From: JACVRW01 sp963734365
Lineage (GTDB): Bacteria > Actinomycetota > Thermoleophilia > Solirubrobacterales > Thermoleophilaceae
NCBI GenBank assembly: GCA_963734365.1
Contig: CAVTGV010000007.1
Coordinates: 248,001-312,000, forward strand
Direction of reading: 5' to 3'
Length of the DNA stretch: 64,000 bases
Below, piece by piece: positions 14,778-23,151 of the stretch; position 1 is the stretch's first letter, and the number at the start of each line of letters is the position of its first letter. A model generated the notes under the pieces. The model did no database searches and had not been told where the DNA came from. It saw only the letters and a program-made list of their open reading frames with translations. A program made the position numbers and the translations under genes.

Positions 14778-16436
14778 GTGTCGACCGACACCGATACCGA
14801 ACAGGGGACCGCCCTCCACGGCGGCAGGCTGGTGGCCAAGCGCCTGCGGGCGCACGGCGTGACGAAGCTCTTCACGCTCTCTGGCGGGCACCTCTTCTCG
14901 ATCTACGACGGTTGCCGGGAGGAGGGCATCGACATCGTCGACGTGCGCCACGAGCAGTCGGCGGTGTTCGCGGCGGAGGGCTGGGCCAAGGCCACTCGCG
15001 AGCCGGGCGTCTGTGCGCTCACCGCCGGGCCGGGCGTGACCAACGGCATGAGCGGGATGGCCTCGGCCCTGATGAACGGCACCCCGCTGGTGGCGCTGGG
15101 AGGCCGGGCGCCGGCGCTGCGCTGGGGAATGGGCTCCCTTCAGGAGATCGACCACGTGCCCTTCGTCGCGCCGGTGACGAAGCTCGCACGCACGGCGTCG
15201 TCCACGGCGGAGATCCCCGGCCTCGTTGACGAGGCGCTCCAGACCGCCCTCACGCCGCCGAGCGGACCCACCTTCGTCGACTTCCCGCTCGACCAGGTGT
15301 TCATGGAATCCGACGTGGACGCCGATGCCCCCGCCGCCGTCCCCGATCCGACGGGGCTGCCCGTGGCCGACGGCGATGCGCTGCAGCGCGCGACGGAGCT
15401 GCTGCGCGGGGCGGAGAGGCCGGTGGTGATGGCGGGCACCGGGCTCTACTGGGCCCACGCCGAGTCGGAGCTGCAGGCCCTCTGCCGCGAGCTCGAGATT
15501 CCGGTGTTCCTGAACGGCCTGGCGCGCGGCTGCGTGGCGGCCGACGACCCGATGTTCTTCTCCCGTGCGCGCAGCACCGGCCTCAAGGGTGCCGACGTGG
15601 CCCTCGTTGTGGGTGTGCCGATGGACTTCAGGCTCGGCTTCGGAGGCTCCTTCGGGGACGACACTCAGCTCGTGGTCATCGGCTCGACGGCGCCGGATCG
15701 TCCTCATCCACGCGAGGTGGCGGCAGAGCTGTACGGCAGCGTCGGCGCGACGCTCGACTCGCTGCGGACGGGCGCCGCGCCCGGCGGGAACCGCGCGGAC
15801 TGGGTGGTCACGCTGCGCGCGACCGAGGACGAGAAGCGGGCGGCCGAGCAGGCCGACCTCAGCGACGAGCGCGCGCCGCTTCACCCGATGCGCGTCTATC
15901 ACGAGCTGGGCCAGGTGCTGGATCGCAACGCCGTGGTGATCGGCGACGGCGGCGACTTCGTCTCGTTCGCCGGGCGCATGATCGAGACCTACGAGCCAGG
16001 CTGCTGGATGGACCCGGGCCCCTACGGCTGTCTCGGCGCCGGGCCGGGCTCTGCCCTGGCGGCCAAGATCGCGAACCCCGACCGCCAGGTATGCCTGCTG
16101 CTCGGCGACGGCGCGTTCGGCTTCGCCGGCATGGAGTTCGACACCTTCGTGCGCCATGGGGTGCCCGTGGTGGGCGTGATGGGCAACAACGGCATCTGGG
16201 CGCTCGAGAAGCACCCGATGGAGTTCATCTACGGCTATTCGGTGGCGGCCGACCTTCAGCCCGGACTGCGCTACGACGAGGTGGTGCGAGTGCTTGGCGG
16301 ACACGGTGAGCTGGTCGAGCAGCCTGCCGATCTGCGCCCTGCGCTCGAGCGTGCCTTCGCCTCCGGCAAGCCGGCGCTGGTCAACGTTCTAACCGATCCC
16401 TCCGTGGTTTATCCCCGAAAGGCCAACCTTGCGTAA
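14778..16436 (+). CDS. Thiamine-diphosphate-dependent enzyme, acetolactate-synthase large-subunit-like
   Basis: 552 residues with the three-domain ThDP plan. The N-terminal catalytic glutamate lies in VRHEQSAVFAAEGWA. The central domain has PVVMAGTGLYWAHAE. The C-terminal cofactor motif is GDGAFGFAGMEFDT to GNNGIW. Ending and length fit IlvB/IlvG or 2-hydroxyacyl-CoA lyase relatives. No small regulatory subunit or other ilv gene is adjacent, so a catabolic or lyase role is at least as likely as valine/isoleucine biosynthesis. Start GTG at 14778, 37 bases from the divergent dehalogenase start. Confidence 0.85.
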   Translation: MSTDTDTEQGTALHGGRLVAKRLRAHGVTKLFTLSGGHLFSIYDGCREEGIDIVDVRHEQSAVFAAEGWAKATREPGVCALTAGPGVTNGMSGMASALMNGTPLVALGGRAPALRWGMGSLQEIDHVPFVAPVTKLARTASSTAEIPGLVDEALQTALTPPSGPTFVDFPLDQVFMESDVDADAPAAVPDPTGLPVADGDALQRATELLRGAERPVVMAGTGLYWAHAESELQALCRELEIPVFLNGLARGCVAADDPMFFSRARSTGLKGADVALVVGVPMDFRLGFGGSFGDDTQLVVIGSTAPDRPHPREVAAELYGSVGATLDSLRTGAAPGGNRADWVVTLRATEDEKRAAEQADLSDERAPLHPMRVYHELGQVLDRNAVVIGDGGDFVSFAGRMIETYEPGCWMDPGPYGCLGAGPGSALAAKIANPDRQVCLLLGDGAFGFAGMEFDTFVRHGVPVVGVMGNNGIWALEKHPMEFIYGYSVAADLQPGLRYDEVVRVLGGHGELVEQPADLRPALERAFASGKPALVNVLTDPSVVYPRKANLA

Positions 16437-16466
16437 ACGCAAATCGGCCCGGCGTATTTGGCGCCC

Positions 16467-16495
16467 TTCCACCAGCACGCAATCTGGTTTATGAT
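16467..16495 (+). promoter_or_regulatory. Sigma-70-like promoter for a candidate small RNA
   Basis: TTCCAC, a 17-base spacer, then TATGAT (16490-16495), an unusually good -10 box for this GC-rich sequence. The predicted start is near 16502. Confidence 0.4.
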
Positions 16496-16501
16496 CCCGC
16501 A

Positions 16502-16687
16502 TGCCGGATTGAGCGTCCGTGCGGCAAACACCGTCGGTGCTCACTCTGGTTCATAGGTTCGGGCGAAGCCGCATCGTATCGGCGCCTCCCGCCGTCCGGA
16601 CCGCAAGGCCCCTTCAAGGCACGTACCCCTGCCCGTCCTGATGGGGCTGTTTCGAGAGCCGCCCGCATGATGCGGGCGGTTCTTTGT
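16502..16687 (+). ncRNA. Candidate small noncoding RNA (~185 nt)
   Basis: The stretch between the ThDP gene stop and the convergent ppx stop has no convincing reading frame. It is preceded by a good promoter and ends in a strong intrinsic terminator. A local fold is visible (GGCGaagCCG...CGGCGCC near 16562-16587). Length would suit a 6S-like or regulatory RNA, but I could not match it to a known family. The alternative is simply a long 3' untranslated region of the ThDP gene. Confidence 0.35.
16654..16687 (+). terminator. Intrinsic terminator
   Basis: A 14-bp stem GAGAGCCGCCCGCA / TGCGGGCGGTTCTT with a 3-base loop, continuing into TTCTTTGTT on the plus strand. No T-run exists on the other strand, so it serves plus-strand transcripts. 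Confidence 0.8.
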
Positions 16688-17626
16688 TCAGGTGCCGGCG
16701 GCGTCTTCGGCGGCCGCAAGGGCCGCCCCGTGCAGGATGTCGGCCTCGCTCACCTCGACCTCGTCGAGGCCGAACGCGCGGATCGACTCGACCAGGATCG
16801 TCACGCCCGCGACGATCGTCGGCGCCCGGTCGGGATGCAGTCCCGTCACCTCGCGCCGCTCGTCCAGCGGCAGCGCAGCGAGCATGGCCTGGATTCGCTC
16901 GGCGGCGGCCAGGCCGGCACGGTAGCCGTGGACCCGGTCCGAGTCGTAGGGGTCCAGCTCCTGATCGATCGCCGCGAGCGTCGTGGCCGTGCCCGCCACC
17001 GCGATTGCCAGCGAGGTGGCCTCGCGCTCCTCGCCCGGCACGCTCCGATCGATCACCTGCCGCACGTCGCCGGCGAGCTGCTCGAGCTCCTCGTGCTCGG
17101 GAGGGTCGGTGTGAAGGAAGCGCTCGGTGTGGCGGACCGATCCCATCTGGGTCGAGACGTTGAAGCTGGGCGGGTCGCCCGGTTGGCCGATCACGTACTC
17201 CGTCGAGCCGCCGCCGATGTCTATGACCACCACCGGGGCGTCCTGCTCTGCGGGCGGGCGAGCCGCGGTAGCGCCCAGAAAGGTCAAGCGCGCCTCGTCG
17301 TCTCCCGAGATCGTGCGCGCTTCGATGCCAAAACGCTCGTTCAGCTCGTCCCGAAAGGCGGGGCCGTTGTCGGCGTCGCGCATGGCGCTCGTGGCCACGG
17401 CGACGATCCGGTCGGCTCCGCAGCGGTCGATCACCTCCCGGTAGCCGGCAAGCGCCTCACGCACCCGGTCCATGGCCTCGTCGGCGAGACGTCCCGTGGC
17501 GTCCACACCCTGGCCCAGCTTGGTGATGATCGTGCGGCGCTCGATCTCGGCCACCGTCCCGTCGACAACGTCCGCCACCAGCAGCCGAGTGGTGTTGGTC
17601 CCCTGGTCCACCACGGCCACCCTCAT
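16688..17626 (-). CDS. ppx: Exopolyphosphatase / guanosine pentaphosphate phosphohydrolase, Ppx/GppA family
   Basis: 312 residues of the ASKHA fold. The phosphate-1 motif appears as VAVVDQGTNTTRLLV (family consensus DIGTNS). The second glycine-rich motif is VVVIDIGGGSTEYVIG, and VAGTATTLAAID gives the adenosine-type loop. VATSAMRDADN and ERFGIEARTISGDDEARLTFLG also match Ppx/GppA. It hydrolyses polyphosphate and/or pppGpp, linking to the stringent response. At about 310 residues it is the short form common in actinobacteria. The stop abuts the terminator of the convergent transcript; the start shares a spacer with tRNA-fMet. Confidence 0.92.
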   Translation of the reverse strand: MRVAVVDQGTNTTRLLVADVVDGTVAEIERRTIITKLGQGVDATGRLADEAMDRVREALAGYREVIDRCGADRIVAVATSAMRDADNGPAFRDELNERFGIEARTISGDDEARLTFLGATAARPPAEQDAPVVVIDIGGGSTEYVIGQPGDPPSFNVSTQMGSVRHTERFLHTDPPEHEELEQLAGDVRQVIDRSVPGEEREATSLAIAVAGTATTLAAIDQELDPYDSDRVHGYRAGLAAAERIQAMLAALPLDERREVTGLHPDRAPTIVAGVTILVESIRAFGLDEVEVSEADILHGAALAAAEDAAGT

Positions 17627-17678
17627 CTTCTGCCCCGCTCGTTGCGCATGCGAGCGCGACGCTACACGCCGCGTGCTG

Positions 17679-17706
17679 TTGACGGCGGATTCACGATTGG
17701 TACCCT
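17679..17706 (+). promoter_or_regulatory. Promoter of the initiator tRNA gene
   Basis: TTGACG, a 16-base spacer, then TACCCT at 17701-17706, placing a start just upstream of the tRNA 5' end at 17720. Confidence 0.5.
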
Positions 17707-17719
17707 CGTACGTCGACGA

Positions 17720-17793
<74 letters not shown>

Positions 17794-17798
17794 CCTCA

Positions 17799-17833
17799 CG
17801 AAGCCCCTGCTGATGCGGGGGTTTCGTCGTTTC
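17799..17833 (+). terminator. Intrinsic terminator behind tRNA-fMet
   Basis: 12-bp stem CGAAGCCCCTGC / GCGGGGGTTTCG with loop TGAT, then TCGTTTC. It begins 6 bases after the tRNA 3' end. Confidence 0.75.
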
Positions 17834-17894
17834 TGGGGCCCCGTTTCCGCTCAGGTGGGGCGGGTTGTGTCGGTCGGGCTGCTTTGCTGTGACC

Positions 17895-18932
17895 ATGCGT
17901 GCTGCCCTTTTCGTAGAACCCCACCGCATCGAGGTTGGCGACCGGCCCGACGCGGCAATCGCCGAACCGACCGACGCGATCGTCCGCGTCGTGCTCGCGT
18001 GCGTCTGCGGCTCAGACCTCTGGTACTACCGCGGCGACTCACCGTTTGAGCCGGGGCCGATCGGCCACGAGTTCGTCGGCGTTGTCGAGGACGTCGGCGC
18101 GGACGTGCACAACGTCAAGAAGGGCGACTTCGTGATCGCCCCCTTCGCCTTCAGCGACGGAACATGCCCGCACTGCCGCCACGGGATCACGACCGCGTGC
18201 GTGAACGGCGGCTTCTACCCGATGAACGGTGACGGCGGACAGGGTGAGGGAGTGCGCGTGCCGCTCGCCGACGGCTCGCTGGTGAAGGTTCCGGGATCCG
18301 GACACTCGGACGAGATGCTCGCCTCGCTGCTGACGCTGTCCGATGTGATGGCCACGGGCCACCATGCGGCGGTCTGCGCGGACGTGCAGCCCGGCAGCGT
18401 TGCGGCGGTGGTTGGTGACGGCGCCGTGGGGCTCTCCGGTGTCCTGGCGGCGAAGCGGCTGGGTGCCGAGCGCGTCATCACGCTGAGCCGCCACCCCGGC
18501 CGGCAGGAGGTCGCGCGCGAGTTCGGCGCCACCGACATCGTCGAGCAACGCGGCGACGAGGCCACCGAGGCGGTCATGGACCTGACCGACGGGGTCGGTG
18601 TCGACGCCACACTCGAATGCGTCGGCACCGGTCAGGCGATGGAGACGGCGCTGTCGATCGCGCGCCCGGGGTCGATGGTCGGCTACGTCGGCGTGCCGCA
18701 CGGCGTGGAGCTGCCGATCGATGAGATGTTCTTCCGCAACAAGGGCGTCCGCGGTGGCGCGGCGCCGGCCCGCGCCTACGTCCCCGAGCTACTCGACGAC
18801 GTCCTCGAAGGCCGGATCAAGCCCGGCCGCGTCCTCGACTACGAGACCGACCTCGACGGCGTCGCGGACGCCTACGCCGCGATGGACGAGCGGCGGGCGA
18901 TCAAGTCGCTGGTGCGGGTCGGGGCGTTGTGA
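17895..18932 (+). CDS. Zinc-dependent alcohol dehydrogenase (MDR family)
   Basis: 345 residues of the medium-chain dehydrogenase/reductase family. The catalytic zinc site is indicated by VCGSDLWYYRGD and GHEFVGVVEDVG. Structural-zinc cysteines are seen in GTCPHCRHGITTAC, and the Rossmann nucleotide site in AVVGDGAVGLSGVLAAKRLGAERVI. The ATG at 17895 is chosen over an earlier in-frame start because MRAALFVEPHRIEV is the normal N-terminus. It resembles glutathione-independent formaldehyde/sorbitol-type dehydrogenases; the true substrate is unknown. Transcribed after the tRNA-fMet terminator, so it probably has its own promoter. Confidence 0.9.
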   Translation: MRAALFVEPHRIEVGDRPDAAIAEPTDAIVRVVLACVCGSDLWYYRGDSPFEPGPIGHEFVGVVEDVGADVHNVKKGDFVIAPFAFSDGTCPHCRHGITTACVNGGFYPMNGDGGQGEGVRVPLADGSLVKVPGSGHSDEMLASLLTLSDVMATGHHAAVCADVQPGSVAAVVGDGAVGLSGVLAAKRLGAERVITLSRHPGRQEVAREFGATDIVEQRGDEATEAVMDLTDGVGVDATLECVGTGQAMETALSIARPGSMVGYVGVPHGVELPIDEMFFRNKGVRGGAAPARAYVPELLDDVLEGRIKPGRVLDYETDLDGVADAYAAMDERRAIKSLVRVGAL

Positions 18933-18944
18933 TGCCTGACACGA

Positions 18945-18974
18945 CGAAAGGCGCCGCAAATGCAGCGCCTTTCG
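18945..18974. terminator. Hairpin between convergent genes, possible bidirectional terminator
   Basis: A perfect 10-bp stem CGAAAGGCGC / GCGCCTTTCG with a 10-base loop, 12 bases behind the dehydrogenase stop. The T-tract is weak in both directions. Confidence 0.55.
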
Positions 18975-19001
18975 CCGGTTCTGGTGGGCCGGGGGCGGTG
19001 G

Positions 19002-19427
19002 CTATCGGTCGGAGCCCCTGCTGCCTTCCTCGGGCCCGCCGTCGTAGCGGGTGTTCGGCCCGGCGTTCGACGCCGCGGGGGAGGACAGCGCGCCGCGGGT
19101 GCCCTCTTCGGGGCCGCCGTCGTAGCGCACGCCGGGCGACTCCTTGATCGAGTTGGGGTCGAAGGTCGCCGGCGCCGAGCGCTGGGTCAGCGCGGCGGTT
19201 CCCTCCTCGGGGCCGCCGTCGTAGCGGACGCTGCCGGTCGGGCCGGGCGCGCTCGCCTGCGTTGCCGAGGCGGCGCTCGTGTCACGGTCGTCGTCTGTGG
19301 CGAGGATCACGACGGCGGTGGTGAGGCCGACGAGGCTTATCGCCAGGATGACGAGCAGCGCCCGTAGGTGGTTGTAGTGGGAGCGAAGTACGACTGCGGG
19401 GTGACGGCTGGGGATTGCCTGGCCCAT
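19002..19427 (-). CDS. Membrane protein with three RYDGGPEEG repeats
   Basis: 141 residues from the ATG at 19427, preceded by a strong ribosome site (AGGAGG) on the minus strand. A short basic N-terminus leads to one transmembrane helix (about 24-42, LLVILAISLVGLTTAVVIL). The remainder is predicted outside the cell and carries the nonapeptide RYDGGPEEG three times at intervals of about 30 residues, each preceded by a valine or threonine and followed by T or S. I do not recognise a domain. The even spacing suggests a short binding or anchoring motif rather than an enzyme. The SARP regulator gene is divergent. Confidence 0.75.
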   Translation of the reverse strand: MGQAIPSRHPAVVLRSHYNHLRALLVILAISLVGLTTAVVILATDDDRDTSAASATQASAPGPTGSVRYDGGPEEGTAALTQRSAPATFDPNSIKESPGVRYDGGPEEGTRGALSSPAASNAGPNTRYDGGPEEGSRGSDR

Positions 19428-19617
19428 TACTGCCTCCTGTCCGCGGCGGCCGCCTGGCGGCTCGCCGCTTCCGTTTGTCGGTCGACGTCGATGCCGATCC
19501 TGCGGGAGCGGGGTTTCAGCGCGGCGACGAGGCGGCAACAGCCCGGTAACAGAGGAATGGCGGGGTGCGCAGGGCTGCTGTACGTTGGAATGCCTGGCTT
19601 CCGTTGGCCCCGCCGGC

Positions 19618-22600
19618 ATGGATTTCCGCATTCTCGGCCCGCTCGAGGCACTCGATGAGGGCCGCCCCGTCAGGCTGGGAGGAGGCAAGCAGCGCGCGCT
19701 GTTGGCTCTGTTTCTGCTGCACGCCAACGAGACGCTCAGCAGCGACCGGCTGATCGACGAGCTGTGGGGAGAGCGCCCGCCGGCCACCGCCGCCAAGACC
19801 GTGCAGGTCTACATCTCCCGGCTGCGCAAGACGCTCACAGGCGGAGCGGACGAAGCGTCGGCCGGCGTGGTCGTGACCCGCGAACACGGCTACGAGCTGG
19901 CGCTCGATCCTGACCGTCTCGACGCGCACCGCTTCGAGGCGCTGGTGGCCGAGGGGAGAAGCGAGCTCGCTGCGGGCCGCCCGGGACGTGCCGCCGCGGT
20001 GCTGGAGGAATCGCTCTCCCTGTGGCGCGGCCCGCCGCTGGCGGACCTCGCCTACGAGCGGTTCGCGCAGCGCGAGATCGCGCGACTCGACGACCTGCGG
20101 GTCGCGGCGTCCGAGCAACTGATCGAAGCGAAGCTGGCGCTGGGCGCCCACGCCGAGGTGCTGGGCGAGCTGGAGGCGCTGATCGGCGAGCATCCCTTCC
20201 GCGAACGCCTGCGCGGGCAGCTGATGCTGGCCCTCTACCGCTGCGAGCGGCAGGCCGATGCGCTGCAGGCCTTCCAGGACGCGCGCCGGGTGCTGGTCGA
20301 GGAGCTGGGCATCGAGCCGGGCGACCACCTGCGCGAGCTCGAGCGGGCGATCCTCGCGCAGGACCCGGAACTCCAGCTGGTAGCGGCGCAAGAGCCGGCG
20401 GCAGCCGATCGCGTAGTCGAGAGTCCGCGCAGCGCGCTCGTGGGCCGCGAGCGCGAGCTCGCCGAGCTCGTGGAGGGTCTCGATGACGCGGTCGCCGGCC
20501 GCGGACGGCTGTTTCTGCTCGTGGGCGAGCCCGGTATCGGCAAGAGCCGTCTCGCCGAGGAGCTGATCGCACACGCCAGAGCGCGCGAAGCGCGGATTCT
20601 CGTCGGCCGCTGCTGGGAGGCGGGCGGCGCCCCGGCCTACTGGCCCTGGGTCCAGTCGTTGCGGTCGTACCTCCGCGATACCGACGCGGACACGCTCCGA
20701 TCCCAACTTCGCGACGGAGCCGCCGACGTGGCGCAGCTCCTCCCCGAGCTCCGCGACCTCCTCCCCGATCTGGCGCCGGCGCGGCCGCTCGAGTCCGAGG
20801 GAGCGCGCTTCCGGCTCTTCGATTCGATGACGGCCTTCCTGAAGAGCGCGGCGGCGGCGCGGCCCCTCGTGCTGGTGCTCGACGATCTGCACGCCGCAGA
20901 CGAGCCATCGCTTCTGCTTCTCCAGTTCGTGGCTCGCGAGCTCGGCGACAGCCGTCTGCTGATCGTCGGCGCGTACCGCGACGTCGATCCCACCCCGGCG
21001 GATCCCCTCACCACGACTCTCACCGAGCTGGCTCGCGAGCCCGTCACGCGACAGCTCGCGCTCGCCGGCCTCGGCGAGGAGGACGTCGTCCACTTCATCG
21101 AGCTCGCGGCGCCGGGCAGGCCCGGTACGGAGCTGGCTCCAGCGGTTCATGCGGAGACCGAGGGCAACCCTCTGTTCGTGGGCGAGATCGTGCGGCTGCT
21201 TGCCGAGGAGAACCGCCTGGAGGATCCGGTAGCGGCGCCACTGGCGATCCCGCAGAGCGTGAGAGAGGTGATCGGCCGCCGTCTGCGCAATCTCTCGGAC
21301 CCATGCAACCGGCTGCTCACGCTGGCCTCGGTGCTCGGCCGCGAGTTCGATCTCGACGCCCTGGCGAGTGTCAGTGGACTCAGTCCCGGCGAGATCCTCG
21401 AGCTGCTCGACGAGGCGATGGAGACACGCGTGGTCTCCGAGGTGCCCGGCGCGATCGGCCGCATGCGCTTCGCCCACGCCCTGATCCGGGACACGGCGTA
21501 CCACGGTCTGACGAGAAGTGGCCGGGTGCAGCTCCATCGGGAGGCCGGGGAGGCCCTCGAGGCTCTCTACGCGCCGGACCTCGATCCCCATCTTCCGGAG
21601 CTCGCGCACCATTACTTCGAGTCCGCCGCGGGCGGAAACGGCCAGAAGGCGGTCGACTACGCCCGCCGGGCCGGCTCTCTGGCCATCGATCTGCTCGCGT
21701 ACGAGGAGGCAGTGCGCCTCTACGAGATGGCGCTCGAGGCGCTCGGGCTCGATGGCGCCGCGAGCGCCCTACTTCGCTGCGAGCTGCTTCTGGCCTTGGG
21801 CGAGGCGCAGAGCCGGGCCGGAGACGACCCCGGGGCGAAGTCGACCCTTCTGCACGCGGCCGACCTGGCGCGGTCCGCGCAGCTGCCCGAGGTGCTCGCC
21901 CGCGCGGCCGCCGGCTACGGCGGACGGTTCGTCTGGCAACACGCCCTGATGGACGAACGGCTCGTGCCTCTGCTCGAGGAGGGGCTCTCCGCTGTCGGTG
22001 AGGAGGACAGCGTGCTGCGGGTCCAGCTGCTCTCGCGCCTGGCCGCCGCGCTCCGCCACGAACCCTCTCGCGAGCCCAGAGAGCGCATCATCGAGGAGGC
22101 CCTACAGATCGCGGGCAGGATCGGCGACTCCGCAACGCTCGCCTACGCGGCCGCCGCGGCAGCGTCCGCGTTGATCGCGCCCTGGACCGCCGAGCGGCAG
22201 TTGGCCGAAGGAAGCGAGATCGTCTCCCTGGCAGCGAGGACGGGAGATCGGGAGAGGCTCTTCGACGGGCACGATCACTCGTTCTGGGCCGCCTGGGCGC
22301 TCGGCGACGCCGACCGGCGCGCGGCCGAGCTCGACTCGATGACCCGCGTTGCCGGGGAGCTGAGGCAGCCGGCCCAGCACTGGGCGCTGGCCACGGCACA
22401 GACCGTGCTGGCGCTGTCACACGGCCGGTTCTCGGAGGCGCCGGAGCTGATCGACCAAGCGGCGGCGGTGGGAGAGCGCGTCCTCACATGGGGCGCGGTG
22501 GCGGCACGCAAGCTCCAGCTCTTCCTGCTGCTTCGCGAGCAGGGGCGACTCCAGGGCTTCGAGCGGGAGCTCGTCGGCTGCGAGGGCGAGTTCCCTTCAC

Positions 22601-23151
22601 CGCTCGTGCACGGGGCCGTTCTCGCTCACGTCTACGCCCGCGGGGAGCGGCACGAGGAAGCGCAGGCCCTCCTCCAGGAGCTCACGCGGCGCGACCTGTC
22701 CGACTGGCACGTCGACGAGGAGTGGCTCTGCGGCATCTGCCTGCTCGCCGAGACCTGCGCAATCCTCGAAGACACCCCACATGCCGCTCCCCTGTACGAG
22801 CTCTTGCTGCCCTACGGCTCGCTCAACGCAGCCGCCGTGCCCGAGCTCACACTCGATTCCGCCAGCCGGCCGCTCGGCCTCCTCGCCACCCAGCTGGGTC
22901 GCTTCGACGACGCCGCGGGACACTTCGAGGAGGCGATACAGATGAACGAGAGGATGGGCGCTCGTCCGGGCCTCGCCCACACGCAGGCCGACCTTGGCCG
23001 CATGCTGCTCCGGCGCAACTCGCAGGGAGACGGACAGCAGGCGCAGGAGCATCTGTCACGGGCTCTTGCGACCTACCACGAGCTCGATATGCAGACTGAC
23101 GCGGCGAAAACCAGCCGCACGCTCGCCTCGGTCAGCCGCCGGCGTTCGTGA
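19618..23151 (+). CDS. SARP/AfsR-family transcriptional regulator with AAA ATPase and TPR-like region
   Basis: 1177 residues from the ATG at 19618. An OmpR-type winged helix (about 1-95) is followed by a bacterial transcriptional activation (BTAD) domain (about 100-245, LWRGPPLADL... and CERQADALQAFQDARRVLVEELG). An AAA/NACHT-like ATPase comes next, with Walker A GEPGIGKS (303-310) and a Walker-B-like LVLVLDDLHAAD. The rest is long alpha-helical repeat sequence. Such proteins activate neighbouring or secondary-metabolite genes when the ATPase senses a signal; no biosynthetic cluster is apparent here. The 3' end overlaps the convergent FUSC gene by 20 bases. Confidence 0.92.
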   Translation: MDFRILGPLEALDEGRPVRLGGGKQRALLALFLLHANETLSSDRLIDELWGERPPATAAKTVQVYISRLRKTLTGGADEASAGVVVTREHGYELALDPDRLDAHRFEALVAEGRSELAAGRPGRAAAVLEESLSLWRGPPLADLAYERFAQREIARLDDLRVAASEQLIEAKLALGAHAEVLGELEALIGEHPFRERLRGQLMLALYRCERQADALQAFQDARRVLVEELGIEPGDHLRELERAILAQDPELQLVAAQEPAAADRVVESPRSALVGRERELAELVEGLDDAVAGRGRLFLLVGEPGIGKSRLAEELIAHARAREARILVGRCWEAGGAPAYWPWVQSLRSYLRDTDADTLRSQLRDGAADVAQLLPELRDLLPDLAPARPLESEGARFRLFDSMTAFLKSAAAARPLVLVLDDLHAADEPSLLLLQFVARELGDSRLLIVGAYRDVDPTPADPLTTTLTELAREPVTRQLALAGLGEEDVVHFIELAAPGRPGTELAPAVHAETEGNPLFVGEIVRLLAEENRLEDPVAAPLAIPQSVREVIGRRLRNLSDPCNRLLTLASVLGREFDLDALASVSGLSPGEILELLDEAMETRVVSEVPGAIGRMRFAHALIRDTAYHGLTRSGRVQLHREAGEALEALYAPDLDPHLPELAHHYFESAAGGNGQKAVDYARRAGSLAIDLLAYEEAVRLYEMALEALGLDGAASALLRCELLLALGEAQSRAGDDPGAKSTLLHAADLARSAQLPEVLARAAAGYGGRFVWQHALMDERLVPLLEEGLSAVGEEDSVLRVQLLSRLAAALRHEPSREPRERIIEEALQIAGRIGDSATLAYAAAAAASALIAPWTAERQLAEGSEIVSLAARTGDRERLFDGHDHSFWAAWALGDADRRAAELDSMTRVAGELRQPAQHWALATAQTVLALSHGRFSEAPELIDQAAAVGERVLTWGAVAARKLQLFLLLREQGRLQGFERELVGCEGEFPSPLVHGAVLAHVYARGERHEEAQALLQELTRRDLSDWHVDEEWLCGICLLAETCAILEDTPHAAPLYELLLPYGSLNAAAVPELTLDSASRPLGLLATQLGRFDDAAGHFEEAIQMNERMGARPGLAHTQADLGRMLLRRNSQGDGQQAQEHLSRALATYHELDMQTDAAKTSRTLASVSRRRS

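Noticed and set aside
14748..16304. 518-codon minus-strand open frame opposite the ThDP enzyme
   Set aside because: The plus strand has all ThDP family motifs in order.
19516..21612. 698-codon minus-strand open frame opposite the SARP regulator
   Set aside because: The plus strand encodes a complete SARP/BTAD/ATPase protein; the antisense frame has no recognisable motif.
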